This document shows positions 43,118 to 54,030 of a stretch of 64,000 nucleotides of DNA, piece after piece (within the stretch, counting starts at the first letter, position 1; each line of letters starts with the position of its first letter). The stretch is from Aspidapion aeneum. Its lineage: Eukaryota; Arthropoda; Insecta; Coleoptera; Brentidae. The stretch is from assembly GCA_963576565.1 (NCBI GenBank), contig OY755042.1:111529314-111593313 (forward strand), in the 5' to 3' direction. Position numbers and translations under genes: made by a program. The notes below the pieces were generated by a model. The model made no database searches and was not told the origin of the DNA. It saw only the letters and a list, made by a program, of their open reading frames with translations.

Positions 43118-43779
43118 CAGGGTGTCTCTAAAAGGTCTGTACAAAATCTTAGCACATATTCCTGAGGTCAAAATAAGTCGATTTAAAGCAACTTACCTTA
43201 GTCCGAAATTGTTCCGTTTCAGAGATACAGGGTGGTAAATTTAAAAATTAAAAATCAATTGTCGTAAAATGTGTGAACATTTCTCAACGGATTACTTTAA
43301 AAATTGGTACTCGGGGGTTTTTTGGGATGCGAAACCTAAATAGGGATACGTTTTTACTGTGGTCGTCAGAGGGCGCTTCACAATGCTTATCTTATGGTTT
43401 AAAATGACCATAACTTTTTTCTCAGTATTTTGATCAACTTTCTTTGTTGATAAAATTTCCTGAACTTTTTTAAGCAAAAAAGGCACTTTTAATAAAATCT
43501 GCTAGGGTAAGCCGTTTCCGAGATATTTCCGTTTTTAGTGTTCGATGCCGCAACGGAATATTGAAATTATTTTTGATCAAAAGATTTTGCTGCTACCTTT
43601 AAGGATTAAATTCTTTCAGTAAATGAGTTATTAATTTTTTTTTGTTGTTTAGTCATTTTCGGTAGGTATCAGTCAAATTTTGGGAAAATAGTTTCACTTG
43701 GTTCAATTAAAATGTGTAACACCCTGTATCTCTTAAACGGAACAATTTCGGACTAAGGTAAGTTGCCTGGGACTCCCTG
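43118..43779. mobile_element. Foldback MITE CAGGGTGTCTC, TA target site
   Basis: 662 bp, flanked by TA (43116-43117, 43780-43781). Inverted arms share CAACTTACCTTAGTCCGAAA, TTGTTCCGTTTC and AGATACAGGGTG. Same terminal type as 28763-29568 but a different interior. Confidence 0.82.
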
Positions 43780-43781
43780 TA

Positions 43782-44365
43782 TACCTACTATCTATATCAT
43801 CACAGAGTGCTGACAAACTATCCCTGGATAGGGCCTCTTGCCTGATTACCTTGATGTTTTTTTGGTGATGCGTAATGTTACCTATTTATTCCCACATTGA
43901 AAGTAAAAACATTGTAACCTGTAGTTAGCGTTTTTCTTTTGTTTACAAAGAAAATTAAAAAAATTTTGTTTTCAAAAATTAGGTTTAATTGCGGAAAAAA
44001 GTTCTCTCGACAATTATTTTCAACGCTTTGTTCATTTGAAAGTTAAATCGTAAATTTTTGTTCTCCTGAAGGTTCCTGATGTAACAAATCGGAAGATAAA
44101 TGGTTTTTTTGTAATTCATTATGTTTTATATATTTTTTATTTTGATATTGTTTTTGCATTAACAAGCATGATTTACATGCAAGATTAGATTCAGAAAAAA
44201 TATAATTCATGGCAAACAGCGACTTGTTTTTAGACAAATTTTCAGGATTCGCTGTATTTTTATTAAAGTTTTTATTATTAAAGACTAATCTATCCTTGAC
44301 CCACTAACATCATATTAATTTTAATCTTATGTACTAATAAATTGGTAAAAAATTTTTTTTAAGTC
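43782..44365. other. AT-rich spacer, nothing recognised
   Basis: No supported feature. A string near 44295 (GACCCACTAACATCATATTA, then ATTTTAATC) has a complement near 45725, just outside the other end of X element 3, which may mark a host palindrome around it. Confidence 0.4.
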
Positions 44366-45697
44366 ACAAGCTTTTATAAAATGCACTAAAAATTAAAAAA
44401 AAAATTTCTAACATTCTAATATTATTATAATAATAAAAGCGATGGCCGACTGATGGAAATTTTGACGATGTTAGCACGATAAGATATCAATTAAATATCA
44501 CTATTTGCAAGAATCAATCTAGCAGAAAAATGCAGAGGTACCAAACCCACCCAACCCGACCCAAGATACCCCAGCATTTTTCTGACATAGGTATGACAAT
44601 GGCATAACATTGCCGCACATCAAACATATCTTTGATGACCTGATGTTAATATTCTTTAAGTGTTTAGATCACAAATTTAGATTAACTTATGCTTTGCTTT
44701 GCGGCCATCGCTTTTATTAATATGATAATAATAGAATGTTAGAAAATTATATTTTAATTTTTAGTGCATTTTATAAAAGCTTGTGACTTAAAAAAAAATG
44801 TTACCAATTTATTTTCTACTTTTTAGTCTCAGCTATCTACTCTATTAAATGAAAATATTTGTTCAATAACAGAACATAAGAGTTTATTCTAGATTATAAT
44901 GAAATCGCTGATCGTGAGTTGTTTGGAAACTCATTTTTCTATTGGGGGAAGGAGAGGGTGGGGGTAGAGGTAGAAATATATTTTTTGTTTGGGCTGTATT
45001 GCCATCGGACCTTTATGCATATACCAAATTTTATAAAAGTCATTTGAAGTAAAGTGTGTCAAAAACGCATTTTTTATGGAAGGGTGGGAGGACATTTTTT
45101 CAATATTGTTGTATTATAATTTCATCCAAATCGGATAATGGGAAGTTTGTCAAAAACGCATTTTTCTATAGATGGGGGTGGGGGTAGGAGTGGTAGGATT
45201 TTTTTTTCAATGTTGTATTTTCATCGGACCACTACATGTATACCAAATTTCATCCAAATCGGATAATGGGAAGGGTGTCAAAAACGCATTTTCTATGAAA
45301 GGGGATGGGGGTAGGGGTGGGAGGATATTTTTTTTCAAATGTTGTATTGTCATCGGACTGAACTGAAGGTTACTGAACTGAACTGAACTTACTGGGTGGA
45401 TATTTTGTTCCTAATACTGTATTGTCATCGGATCACTATATGTATACCAAATTTCATCCAAATCGGATAACGGGATGTGTGTCAAAAACAAATTTTTCTA
45501 TGGAAGGGGGTGGGTGTAGGGGTGGAAGGATATTTTTTTCTTAATGTTGTATTGTCATGGGACCACTATGTGTGTGCCAAATTTCATACAAATCGGATAA
45601 TGGGAAGTGTGTCAAAAACGCTTCACAAGATTTGATAGATAGTTAGTTAGATAGTTAGATAGTTAGACAGAACATCTGAAGCTAAATAAAAGCTTGT
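44366..45697 (-). mobile_element. X element 3, with a different satellite
   Basis: Foldback block F3 (44366-44784; arms ACAAGCTTTTATAAAATGCA and complement, centre CAAACCCACCCAACCCGACC), then a ~125-bp tandem satellite (44930-45620), CACAAGATTTGAT, GTTAGTTAGATAGTTAGATA, and the end CTGAAGCTAAATAAAAGCTT GT. Order and termini equal X1 and X2 although neither the satellite nor the microsatellite is the same. Confidence 0.75.
44930..45620 (+). repeat. ~125-bp tandem satellite, about 5 units
   Basis: Each unit has GGGGGTGGGGGTAGG, TTGTATTGTCATCGGACCAC, ATACCAAATTTCATCCAAAT and GTCAAAAACGCATTTTT. Spacing is 94 to 204 bases because of indels, including an ACTGA-repeat insertion at 45358-45395. Confidence 0.8.
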
Positions 45698-46330
45698 AAA
45701 AATACATTGTTTCTAGTAAACTTTAAATTAATATGATGTTAGTGGCTTAAGGACTGATTAACCGAATACAACAATAATAAAAATGCAGCAAATCCTGAAA
45801 ATCTGTCCAAAAACAAGTCGCTAGTTGCCATAAGTTTTCTTTCTTCTTAACCTAATCTAGCATGCAAATAATGCTTGTTGATGCGGAAAACAATATCAGA
45901 GAGTAGACTCGCATTGTAATAGATCTCTCTTCTCCAAGAATTCATGGACGAGGAGCACTGAGTTGCAATTGGAAGTTTGAGATAGGTTGCTCTCCAACAC
46001 CAAATCCGCCTACTAGCGAAGAGCTCGGGTGCTGTCTGATTGACGAAATATGTGCATATTATTATCATGAAAACTTTTAAAAGAGTTAAAAAGTTGAAGC
46101 CAATTTTATAGGCAGTTACAGAAAGTTTATACGAAATATTATTACATAAAGAAGTTTTTAAAGTTTGTTCAATTACAGTTTTTTACTTTGGATGGAAACA
46201 CAGTATCCAGATTATGATTAAAGCTGAGTTGGTTTATATAAAAACTTCCAGATTTTTACTTAATACATATGTTGTGCTTTTTAATCTGCATGGTCCTTAA
46301 AACACAATGCACTACCCAATTCCCTCTTTG
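45698..46330. other. Spacer, no gene recognised
   Basis: Open frames here are short and not similar to anything known to me. Contains the short trace of the direct repeat from 40.7 and 42.8 kb near 46190-46225. Confidence 0.4.
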
Positions 46331-46441
46331 AATCAGCGTGCGCCCGAGGAATATAATCCACCATCACGAAGTTCATCAGGTGCACACCAATGAACTTGTA
46401 AAAAGGACAAGTTCATTGGTGCACACTCGAAAATCGAGTGA

Positions 46442-47340
46442 TTGAAACAACTCTTATCGATGAGAAGTTTCAGAGCTGCTAGAGGTTGTCCACAAGGAGG
46501 AGTTGTGTCTCCCCTCCTGTCAGCTATACTTCTCGATGATCTTCTTGCCATCTTGGAATCGCTGGATGTAGAGGTATTGGGATATGCGGATGATGTCGGA
46601 GCAATCATTAGAGACATTCCAGAGAATGAATTCTCTCGAAAGATACAAGAAGTAAAAAACACGGTAAAAGACTGGTTGACAGGGAACAGACGTCTGTAAA
46701 TCCCAGCAAAACAGTTATTATACCGTTCACTCGGAAAAGGAAGCTAGATTTCCTGACTCCTCCGGAGCTTAACGGTAAAATAATTCCATTTGCATCAGAG
46801 GGGAAATACCTAGAGGTGACTCAAAAGAATTTGCAGGAAAACCTGGGGCACAAGCCCTAAACAAATGTATTGGCTGTATATAACAGTCATCACACCAATG
46901 ATTGCGTACGGTTTAGTCTAGTTCGAGAAGGGACATCAAATAATTTCAAGGGCCAAACTAACCATCTTAGAATGACAGGCCAGTCTTCCCATATGTGGTG
47001 CAATGAGCTCTAGGTCGTCGACTGCGTTTGAATGCTTACTAAACTTACCTCCGCTTCACATTTTCTTAGAGGCGAAGGCAAGAAGAGCAACATACAGAAT
47101 AAGGGCCAACCACCTAAGGTCACTCATCGTAAAGTAAAGCTTGCCTTTACGATGAGTGTCCTTACAACCACCAGGGTAGCTATTCTGGGTCTTGAACGAT
47201 GTGATAGTTCCCAACACATCCTTTGGCCAATGGCAACCTTTAAATTAGGTCTGAGCCGTCACGTGCAATGTGCTTCTCCTACGATCGGACCGAGAAACGT
47301 TCGGTCAATAAAGAGCAGGAGAACAGATTTCACTTGAAAC
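46442..47340 (+). pseudogene. Family D reverse transcriptase (palm and thumb)
   Basis: RAARGCPQGGVVSPLLSAIL (primer-grip upstream motif) and EVLGYADDVGAIIRDIPE (catalytic YADD) are intact in one frame to 46699. After a frameshift VNPSKTVIIPFTRKRKLDFL and IIPFASEGKYLE continue. Farther on only pieces such as LLNLPPLHIFLEAEARRAT-like (shifted frames, near 47040) remain. GCPQGG is typical of RNase H-bearing LINE clades. Confidence 0.85.
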
Positions 47341-47724
47341 GCGTAAAATTCACTAACTCTGAAGAGCGGGCGTCTATTCCATTGGTCGAGACAAGTCATT
47401 TCGCACAACACGAGGGAGTTCAGAGTTTGCTATTGGTCAAAGCGTGTAATGTGGATGGTCACATCGATATCAATAGCCCTAATTAGGGAACAAGAGTTGG
47501 ATGCAACTGTGGGAAAGATATCCAACGTCATGCCCAACACGGTGTACAGCAGAAATACATTATCCTTCCGGAGACGGAGGACTGGTTAAAGAACAGGACC
47601 AATTTTTCAAATAACGATAGCTTCTGGTATACCGATGGATTTAAAATGCCATCAAGCGTTGGATCTGGAGTGTTAGTATCCAAGAAAAAGTCGGGATTAA
47701 ACAAAATCTCGGAGAATTGGGTTA

Positions 47725-48573
47725 AATTAAGATAGGTAGGGGATTAAGAGATTTAAATACATATTATTTTTTTGTCTGTTAACTGAACAGTTAAACTTAT
47801 TTGAGGGGAGGACGGTGCACCCAATGCCAGCAGTCCTTGCAGTCTCAAAAATCGAGGACGATTTTTAATGGGGCGGCGGGAATGTAAGGAATAATAAATA
47901 ATTATTGGTAACCTTAGGAATAATTCACTCGAGTAACCCTAGATGCATCTAGATAAATACGTGATGCCTATTCAAACAACGAATATTTGAAATATGGGCA
48001 CGCACGTATTTATCGTGGCCTAGGGCTAAGTGATAAGTAGACCGAAGAAGGTTTTTTTGGGGCAGTGAATAACGGGGGAGTCGATAACTGGGGGGTCTAT
48101 ATTTGGGGGGTCTGTAATTGGGGGGTTCTGCAATTGGGGAGTCAAAATTTGGGTTAGCAAGTCGATCGACTTTTGAGTGTCACAGGTGTGTAGCATCCAC
48201 ATCTTTTGTGAGAGAGACAAGACAAACCTATTCTACAAAGGGGATATAGCAGTGTAGACTAAATAAGGGTAAGTGGGTGGACCAACCTCCTCTCAAAGTT
48301 TCCATAGACCTTTCAATAAATAAGTTGTAGCCCTCTAAAACTGTGTTGATTTTTAGCCTTGGTCTTGATCCATCCGCCAAGTAATTTTCCCGGCGGACGC
48401 CAAGGCTAACATTGCCCTTATCGTTATCGATACGGTCGAATCGGGTTAACCTTGTTATTTCGATTCGACAGTGCGACAATTAGGTTCAACCTAAGGGAGC
48501 TTCGTTGTTTGGGGTTCGGTTCCACACCGATCCCTAACCAAAAAGCACCCTTACGGCCCCCAGAACCGTGACA
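47725..48573 (+). mobile_element. LTR-retrotransposon fragment with 3' LTR (Gypsy-type)
   Basis: A 3' LTR at 47883-48573 starts TGTAAGGAATAATAAATAAT and ends CAGAACCGTGACA (TG..CA). Immediately upstream is a purine-rich tract, TGGGGCGGCGGGAA, the expected polypurine primer for plus-strand DNA. About 150 bases of internal sequence precede it. The 5' LTR and all genes are missing, so it is a truncated insertion. Gypsy assignment is based on LTR style only. Confidence 0.75.
48060..48150 (+). repeat. G-run repeats in the LTR
   Basis: Five imperfect ~20-base units, for example GGGGGAGTCGATAACTGGGG, with successive runs of four to six G. The spacing would allow an intramolecular G-quadruplex on the plus strand. 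Confidence 0.75.
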
Positions 48574-48827
48574 ATAAAAATCTTCTCCGACAGTCAAGCA
48601 GCCTTAAGAGCGCTTGATTCCTAAATGGTCTCATTGCGAACCGTGACAAGCTGCAGGGATTCGCTGAATGCGCTTGGTAGCGCTAACAATGTGTCATTAG
48701 TATGGATACCACGGCATTCTGTGCAGAAGGGAAATGAGGCCGCAGACCAAGCAGCGAGGAAAGCGGCATCTGCCGAATTTTTTGGCGTGGAACCAGCCCT
48801 GAGGATATCATAAAATGCAGCTAAATT

Positions 48828-49265
48828 AACCATAATAAAATGGACGGGGAATAGCTTTCAACTATACTGGATAAATATGCCTGAACTGGCTCGCTCTAAA
48901 AAGTTCATTAAAGGACCTTGTAGAAAGAGAGCCAGGAACATCATTGGACTTTCCAGACAGGGGTCACTGTCGACTAAGAGTACCCATGCACAGAATGGTA
49001 TTAACTGAAGAGACCGAATGTAGACTCTGTATGAAGGATGACGAAACAGTCAGACATATACTATGTGAATGTCCGGCTATTGCACGTTTACGTCAGATTG
49101 ATTCAAAAGATCTGAACAGTATCTCACCAAAACTGATAGCCACCTTTTTGGAGGATTCGGCATACAGTGGTGATAAACTACTCAAAATTTAGCCACAACA
49201 GACCCAGTGTAGTGGTCGCAGTGGAACGACTCGAAGGCCCACTCACATATAAATCATCATCATCG
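48828..49265 (+). pseudogene. Family D C-terminus and 3' UTR
   Basis: MPELARSKKFIKGPC, then TECRLCMKDDETVRHILCEC and PKLIATFLEDSAYSGD. CxxC...HxxxC residues are intact. Followed by the 3' UTR (ACTCACATATAA) and ATC tail. This region is the part most often left in other copies because LINE copies truncate from the 5' end. Confidence 0.82.
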
Positions 49266-49690
49266 AAAATTTCCCCGAAATTCAAGAATAGCGATACCGA
49301 TGTGTGGAAAAATTATGGTTTCGTCAGTCGGGATTTTGAAAAGGGTTACAAGATGCCGTTATAAACCCAACAATAGAAGGTACCTTATAATTAATCATTC
49401 AATTCAACCGCGTCGCACTTGCAAAATAAATTCAAGGTCGGACCTTGAACGATAACGGCAAATTTTATGTAATAATCGCGCCACACGGTTTGCGCCGAGC
49501 GATCATAAACAAGGATATTAATAATCATGATTGTTAAAATAAATTATCTAGAGGGCATTTTTTATTTGGTTTCGTTTACATTTATATATTTGTCTTATTT
49601 GTATCTATGCATACACTTTCGTTCATATGCCCTGTGGGCCAAAAAAAACCGGACTAACTGTTTCTCATTATAACTTTAGAACTATCCTAT
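49266..49690. other. Spacer, nothing recognised
   Basis: Mixed-composition DNA between the LINE tail and the satellite array, without supported features. Confidence 0.4.
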
Positions 49691-50695
49691 CGATTTTAAT
49701 GGGACAAATTGCACTTCCCTAAACTCGCTAAATGACGTTTTTTCGAATCTTAACTCAGATTGTGGTTTTTTCGCATCTCTATGGCCCCACAATAATGCAA
49801 CTCGGTAATTTGGTTGATAAACTGTATAGTTTTTGAAAAATGAATTTTCAAAATTTAGCCATTTTGGTCTTATGGGATTGCCTACCCTAAAATTCGCTAA
49901 ATGACGTTTTTCCGAATCTTAACTCATGGTGTGGATTTTGCGCATTTCTATGGCCCCACAATACCGCAACTCGGTGCTTTAGTTGATAAACTGTATAGTT
50001 TTTGAAATATGAATTTTCAAAATTTCGTTATTTTGATCTTATTAGATTCACTACCCTAAAATTCGCTAAATGACGTTTTTCCGAATCTTAACTCAGGGTG
50101 TGGTTTCTTCGCATCTCTGTGGCCCCACAATACTGCAACTCAGTGCTTTTGTTGATAAACCGTATAGTTTTTGAAATATGAATTTTCAAATTTCGCCATT
50201 TTGATCTTATGGGATTCCCTACCCTAAAATTCGCTAAATGACGTTTTTCCGAATCTTAAATCAGGGTGTGGCCCCACAATACTGCTACTCGGTGCTTTTG
50301 TTGATAAACTGTATAGTTTTTAAAATATGAATTTTCAAAATTTGGCCATTTTGGTCTTATGGGATTCCCTACCCTAAAATTCGCTAAATGACGTTTTTTC
50401 GAATCTTAACTCAGGGTGTGGTTTTTTCGCATCTCTATGGTCCCACAATACTGCAACTCGGTGCTTTTGTTGATAAACTGTATAGTTTTTAAAATATGAA
50501 TTTTCAAAATTTTGCCATTTTGGTCTTATGGGATTCCCTACCCTAAAATTCGCTAAATGACGTTTTTTCGAATCTTAACTCAGGGTGTGGTTTTTTCGCA
50601 TCTCTATGGCCCCATAATATTGCAACTCGGTGCTTTTGTTGATGAACTGTATAGTTTTTGAAATATGAATTTTCAAAATTTAGCCATTTTGGTCT
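49690..50695 (+). repeat. 169-bp tandem satellite, about 6 units
   Basis: CGCTAAATGACG occurs near 49727, 49895, 50064, 50232, 50382 and 50551: spacing 168-169 except one unit shortened to 150 by loss of the TTTTTTCGCATCTCTA piece. Same family and orientation as 5445-5850. Confidence 0.92.
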
Positions 50696-52235
50696 TGAAT
50701 TAATCAGGCTTCTGACCAAAAAGATTTTTTGTCCGCCATCTTAAATGCTAAGATGGCAGATAGAAGCAAACGTGACCATTCAAAAAAGCTCATTTATTCT
50801 TATATCCCGAATTTTTCTAGAATGTTTTTAAGCTACTAAAAAAGCTTTGTTTCTGTTAAGCACAACGAGGTATGAATCACTGAAATCGGTTCAGTGGTTC
50901 CCGATTTTTTCCAAACTTTGTTTTACTATTATTATTTATTTCCTCTTAAAATAATTTTTGCTGAACTGACTTTAATAAAATAAAAAGCATCATGGTTAAG
51001 ATCAATCGCTCTTTAATTATCACATTCGAAATTTGCCAAATTTTTTAAATCCAAAATGGCGGACAAAATGACACTTGACCCTTGAATAAGGTTCGTTTAA
51101 GCCTTAAATTTTTTTACACATTTTCCATGAAAAAACATAAAAAATAGCTTAAAATTGGACATCATGAAGCTTGGGCCCCCCAAGAGGCCTCGGGCCCCCC
51201 CAAGACATATTCCTGGGTGCGCCACTGGAAAAACAGTATTAATTAAATTACTAAATAAGCAAGGATATTACGCAACAATCTACTATCAAGAAAGCAAAAT
51301 GAAATTAGTTAAAATTCTTGATAAAAAAAAACAGGATCACCAAAATCAGAGTTACAAATACTTGGGTTCGGTTCGGTTAAAACAACCAACTATTAAAAGT
51401 TAAGTAAAATGTAAAATCGGTTAAAATCTTTGGTACAAAATCAAAACATTAAAAATCTTTAAAGTAAAATAAAAGTTAAAATATTTTTATAGACAGATTA
51501 GCCGAATACAATTTTAATAAAAATACATGATACTCCTGAAAATCTATCTAAAAACAAATTGCCGGTTGCCATAATTTTCTTTCTTAAAATCCCAGAACAA
51601 TTTTCAAAATTAAATAAACTAATCCTTTAAAGTTACGAATAGAAAATAATTAAAATAAAATAAAAATCACAGTTAAAATTTTAAAATATTTTTAAAAAAT
51701 CACCAATGATTTATATAGTATAAGAAAAATATGGTTTTAATAGTGTTTCGGAATGTTGAAAGTAATTGATTAAGGAAAGACGAAACATTTTTATGACTAG
51801 CCCCTTTAAAATTGTTTATGTAGAACAAGAAATTTAAACTGTTTCAACCCTACTTTCCCCTACGATAATACTTTGTTTTGGTCATTCGTTATTTTTTATT
51901 TCAAAGACAAAATAATAAAGAATACTTAATTTTAATGTCAACAACAAACATAAAGTTATTATTACGAATATTACGTCTCAATTTAATTTATTAATCCAGG
52001 AATGTGAATTGTGACATTGAAATTTGCAACCTTTTTGCAATTTTCTCGCCAAACAAAGGAAAGGAATTTTTTATAGAAAAAAAAAATGAATTCGATATAC
52101 TGGATTGTACATGTGTGTAGGTAGATACTTATTAATTACCTACCTGTTTGTTCTATGATTTAAAGACGTAAAAAAAAATTACCTTACATAAAATTCTTAC
52201 AAGACTTATGTAGAGTTTTGTCTAGCAGTAACAAT
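50696..52235. other. AT-rich DNA with one shared C-rich repeat
   Basis: Mostly featureless. GAGGCCTCGGGCCCCCCCAA near 51183 repeats the segment at 511-531. A trace of the AAATCGGTTCAGTGGTT motif is at 50891. Nothing coding. Confidence 0.45.
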
Positions 52236-52788
52236 ACTACTACTATGTCGGTTTAGAATGTTTTTCTACGCTGTCCGACGCCTATTCTGCACCTCCATTG
52301 ATCCTGACAAGCATCTTTTGTCAGGTTTTTTGACTCATTGATCTTTGGATTGATTGTTGCCGTTCCAGTTCAGGGCGCCCTTTTTTTTCTGCGTCCTGAT
52401 GGTTGCCATTCTAGGACCTGCTTTGGTAATCTTTCGTCGTTCATCCGTTGTACATGGCCGTACCATATCAGCTGCCTTTTAGTGATGTCATCCGTTATGC
52501 TTCCCTCGATTCCAATTATTTCTTTTTTGATCTCATTTCTTATATGATGTGTTCTAGATATTCTCACTTTTCTTATTGCGTCCATTTCGACACTTTCCAT
52601 CTTTTGTATTTTTCTGTTACCCGAAGTCTCTATTCCATAAAATAGCGTGCTCTTCCGAACCGAACCGAACAATTGTTTCTCTCGTATCTCGGTAGATGGC
52701 GCCTCTTGCTATAGTTCGCTCACTAATTACATTTAATTAGAGACAAACCCGTCTGAACAACTTCGCAAGATTTGTCACATTGACCAGC

Positions 52789-52836
52789 AGTGTTCTGAGG
52801 AGTCCCATAAGGACGAAACGGTTAACTGTCAACACT
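52789..52836 (+). ncRNA. Hammerhead ribozyme D, intact core
   Basis: AGTGTT/AACACT helix I, CTGAGGA, GTCC-CATAA-GGAC, GAA, helix III ACGG-TTAA-CTGT with one G-T wobble, cleavage after C52830. Plus strand, opposite to the interrupted LINE. Confidence 0.9.
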
Positions 52837-53302
52837 TATTAGGCGTCCATTAGATCTTGGACCCGCGTGAGGTTAAGCTTTCAGGCTACCCACGGAAAAA
52901 TATAAGGGAAACAAAAAAACTCCTTTTTGCCCGATTAGCCACGAAACTTGTTTGATTTTTAAATTCACGGGTACGAAATTCCACGTTTGTTAGTATTATT
53001 TGGCTTAAAAATTCCGTTGATTGACGCTCACTGTCTTGAAGGCGGGTAAAAATGCAATCTGTGTTGATCCGGCCTGAAAGACAAAGAGCTGTCGTAGGTC
53101 ACGGACTATAGTTGTTTTCTTTTATTTGCATTCGATCTTTTCATTGATCGATATTGTATAGCAGTGTTTCGCCTGCTTTTAGTTTTTTGTTTCTCTCGTA
53201 TCTCGGTAGATGGCGCCTCTTACTATAGTTCGCTCACTAATTACATTTAATTAGAGACAAAACCGTCTGATCAACTTCGCAAGATTTGTCACATTGACTA
53301 GC

Positions 53303-53350
53303 AGTGTTCTGAGGAGTCCCATAAGGACGAAACGGTTAACTGTCAACACT
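53303..53350 (+). ncRNA. Hammerhead ribozyme E, intact core
   Basis: Identical to ribozyme D over the 48 bases, including the G-T wobble in helix III that units A and B lack. Cleavage is predicted after C53344, exactly 514 bases from the site in D, so self-cleavage of a transcript across both would release a 514-nt monomer. Confidence 0.9.
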
Positions 53351-53530
53351 TATTAGGTGTCCATTAGATCTTGGACCCCCGTGAGGTTAAGCTTTCAGGC
53401 TACCCACGGAAAAATATAAGGGAAACAAAAAAAACTCCTTTTTGCCCGATTAGCCACGAAACTTGTTTGAATTGTTTCATATGTTTTAAATTGTACATTC
53501 TGTTTTAACTCTCTGCTCCATAAAATACAG

Positions 53531-54030
53531 TTAAGACATCCAATAACATTTTTTGCTTTTACTATTCTTCTTTCCAGTCTCCCCTGTCTTCTCAAATGTG
53601 AAACCCAAGTATACATACTCATTGCATGGGGATATTGTTTGTCCATTTTTTAGTTCTAACTCACTTGATTCGTTTCCAATATATAAGTACTGTGTCTTGT
53701 CCACGTTCACTGTTAATCCCCACTTTGTTATCATATTCTTAATATCTTCTTTGTCATTAGCTACAATCACTTGGTCATCAGGAAACTGTAGTGTGTATAT
53801 GGTAAATCGGTCGTTAAGTTGTATTCCCATGGTGTGTACTTTATGTTTCCAGTTTTTTAGAGCTACTGCGATATATATTTTAAAAAGAGTTGGAGAGATA
53901 AAACATCCCTGTCTTAAGCCTTTCATTACCAGGAATTCTTTTGAAAGTCGATTTCTAATTTTAATTTTTGACCCTTTGTATAGTTCTTTTATTGCTTTTA
54001 TGTATTGTATGATTGATATTAGTTTGATCT
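53531..54030 (-). pseudogene. LINE A reverse transcriptase core
   Basis: IKELYKGSK..., SKEFLVMKGLRQGCFISPTL (template-grip motif), IYTLQFPDDQVIVANDKED (catalytic box: FPDD where FADD is expected), WGLTVNVDKTQYLYIGNESS and CNEYVYLGFTFEKTG. The Ala-to-Pro change next to the catalytic pair would likely inactivate the enzyme even without the truncation. Confidence 0.85.

Larger units (their letters stand above)
47590..48810 (+). pseudogene. Family D RNase H domain, interrupted
   Basis: First part (47590-47724): FWYTDGFKMPSSVGSGVLV, holding the first catalytic Asp of RNase H (YTDGSK type). Second part after the LTR (48574-48810): IKIFSDSQAALRALDS (second-block Asp), a stop, then SLVWIPRHSVQKGNEAADQA with the His and final Asp of the fold. 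The middle strand with its Glu is lost at the insertion point. RNase H would remove RNA template during retrotransposition. Confidence 0.85.
46331..49265 (+). mobile_element. LINE family D, longest copy, split by an LTR element
   Basis: Contains palm-domain RT, thumb remnants, an RNase H domain and the Cys-His C-terminal end followed by the ATC microsatellite tail (49253-49262). The Gypsy-type fragment at 47725-48573 interrupts RNase H. Upstream of the RT a 15-bp inverted repeat (46385-46421) sits at the junction with an apparently inverted stretch. Numerous frameshifts. Confidence 0.85.
52673..53470 (+). mobile_element. Hammerhead-repeat dimer D-E (retrozyme-like)
   Basis: Two direct 283-284-bp blocks (52673-52955 and 53187-53470), each from TTGTTTCTCTCGTATCTCGG to CACGAAACTTGTTTGA, flank a 231-bp spacer that contains GATCCGGCCTGAAAGACAAA and CTGTCGTAGGTCACGG. 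Each block holds an intact ribozyme; the period is 514. It is inserted in a LINE A copy: an uninterrupted copy at 55645 reads GCGTGCTTTTCACCATTGTT. ATTGTTTC is present at both junctions, and GAACCGAACCGAAC is present as filler on the left. Confidence 0.9.

Noticed and set aside
52998..53186. HDV-like or twister ribozyme in the hammerhead-repeat spacer
   Set aside because: Conserved words exist, but I could not fit the conserved core of either ribozyme class.
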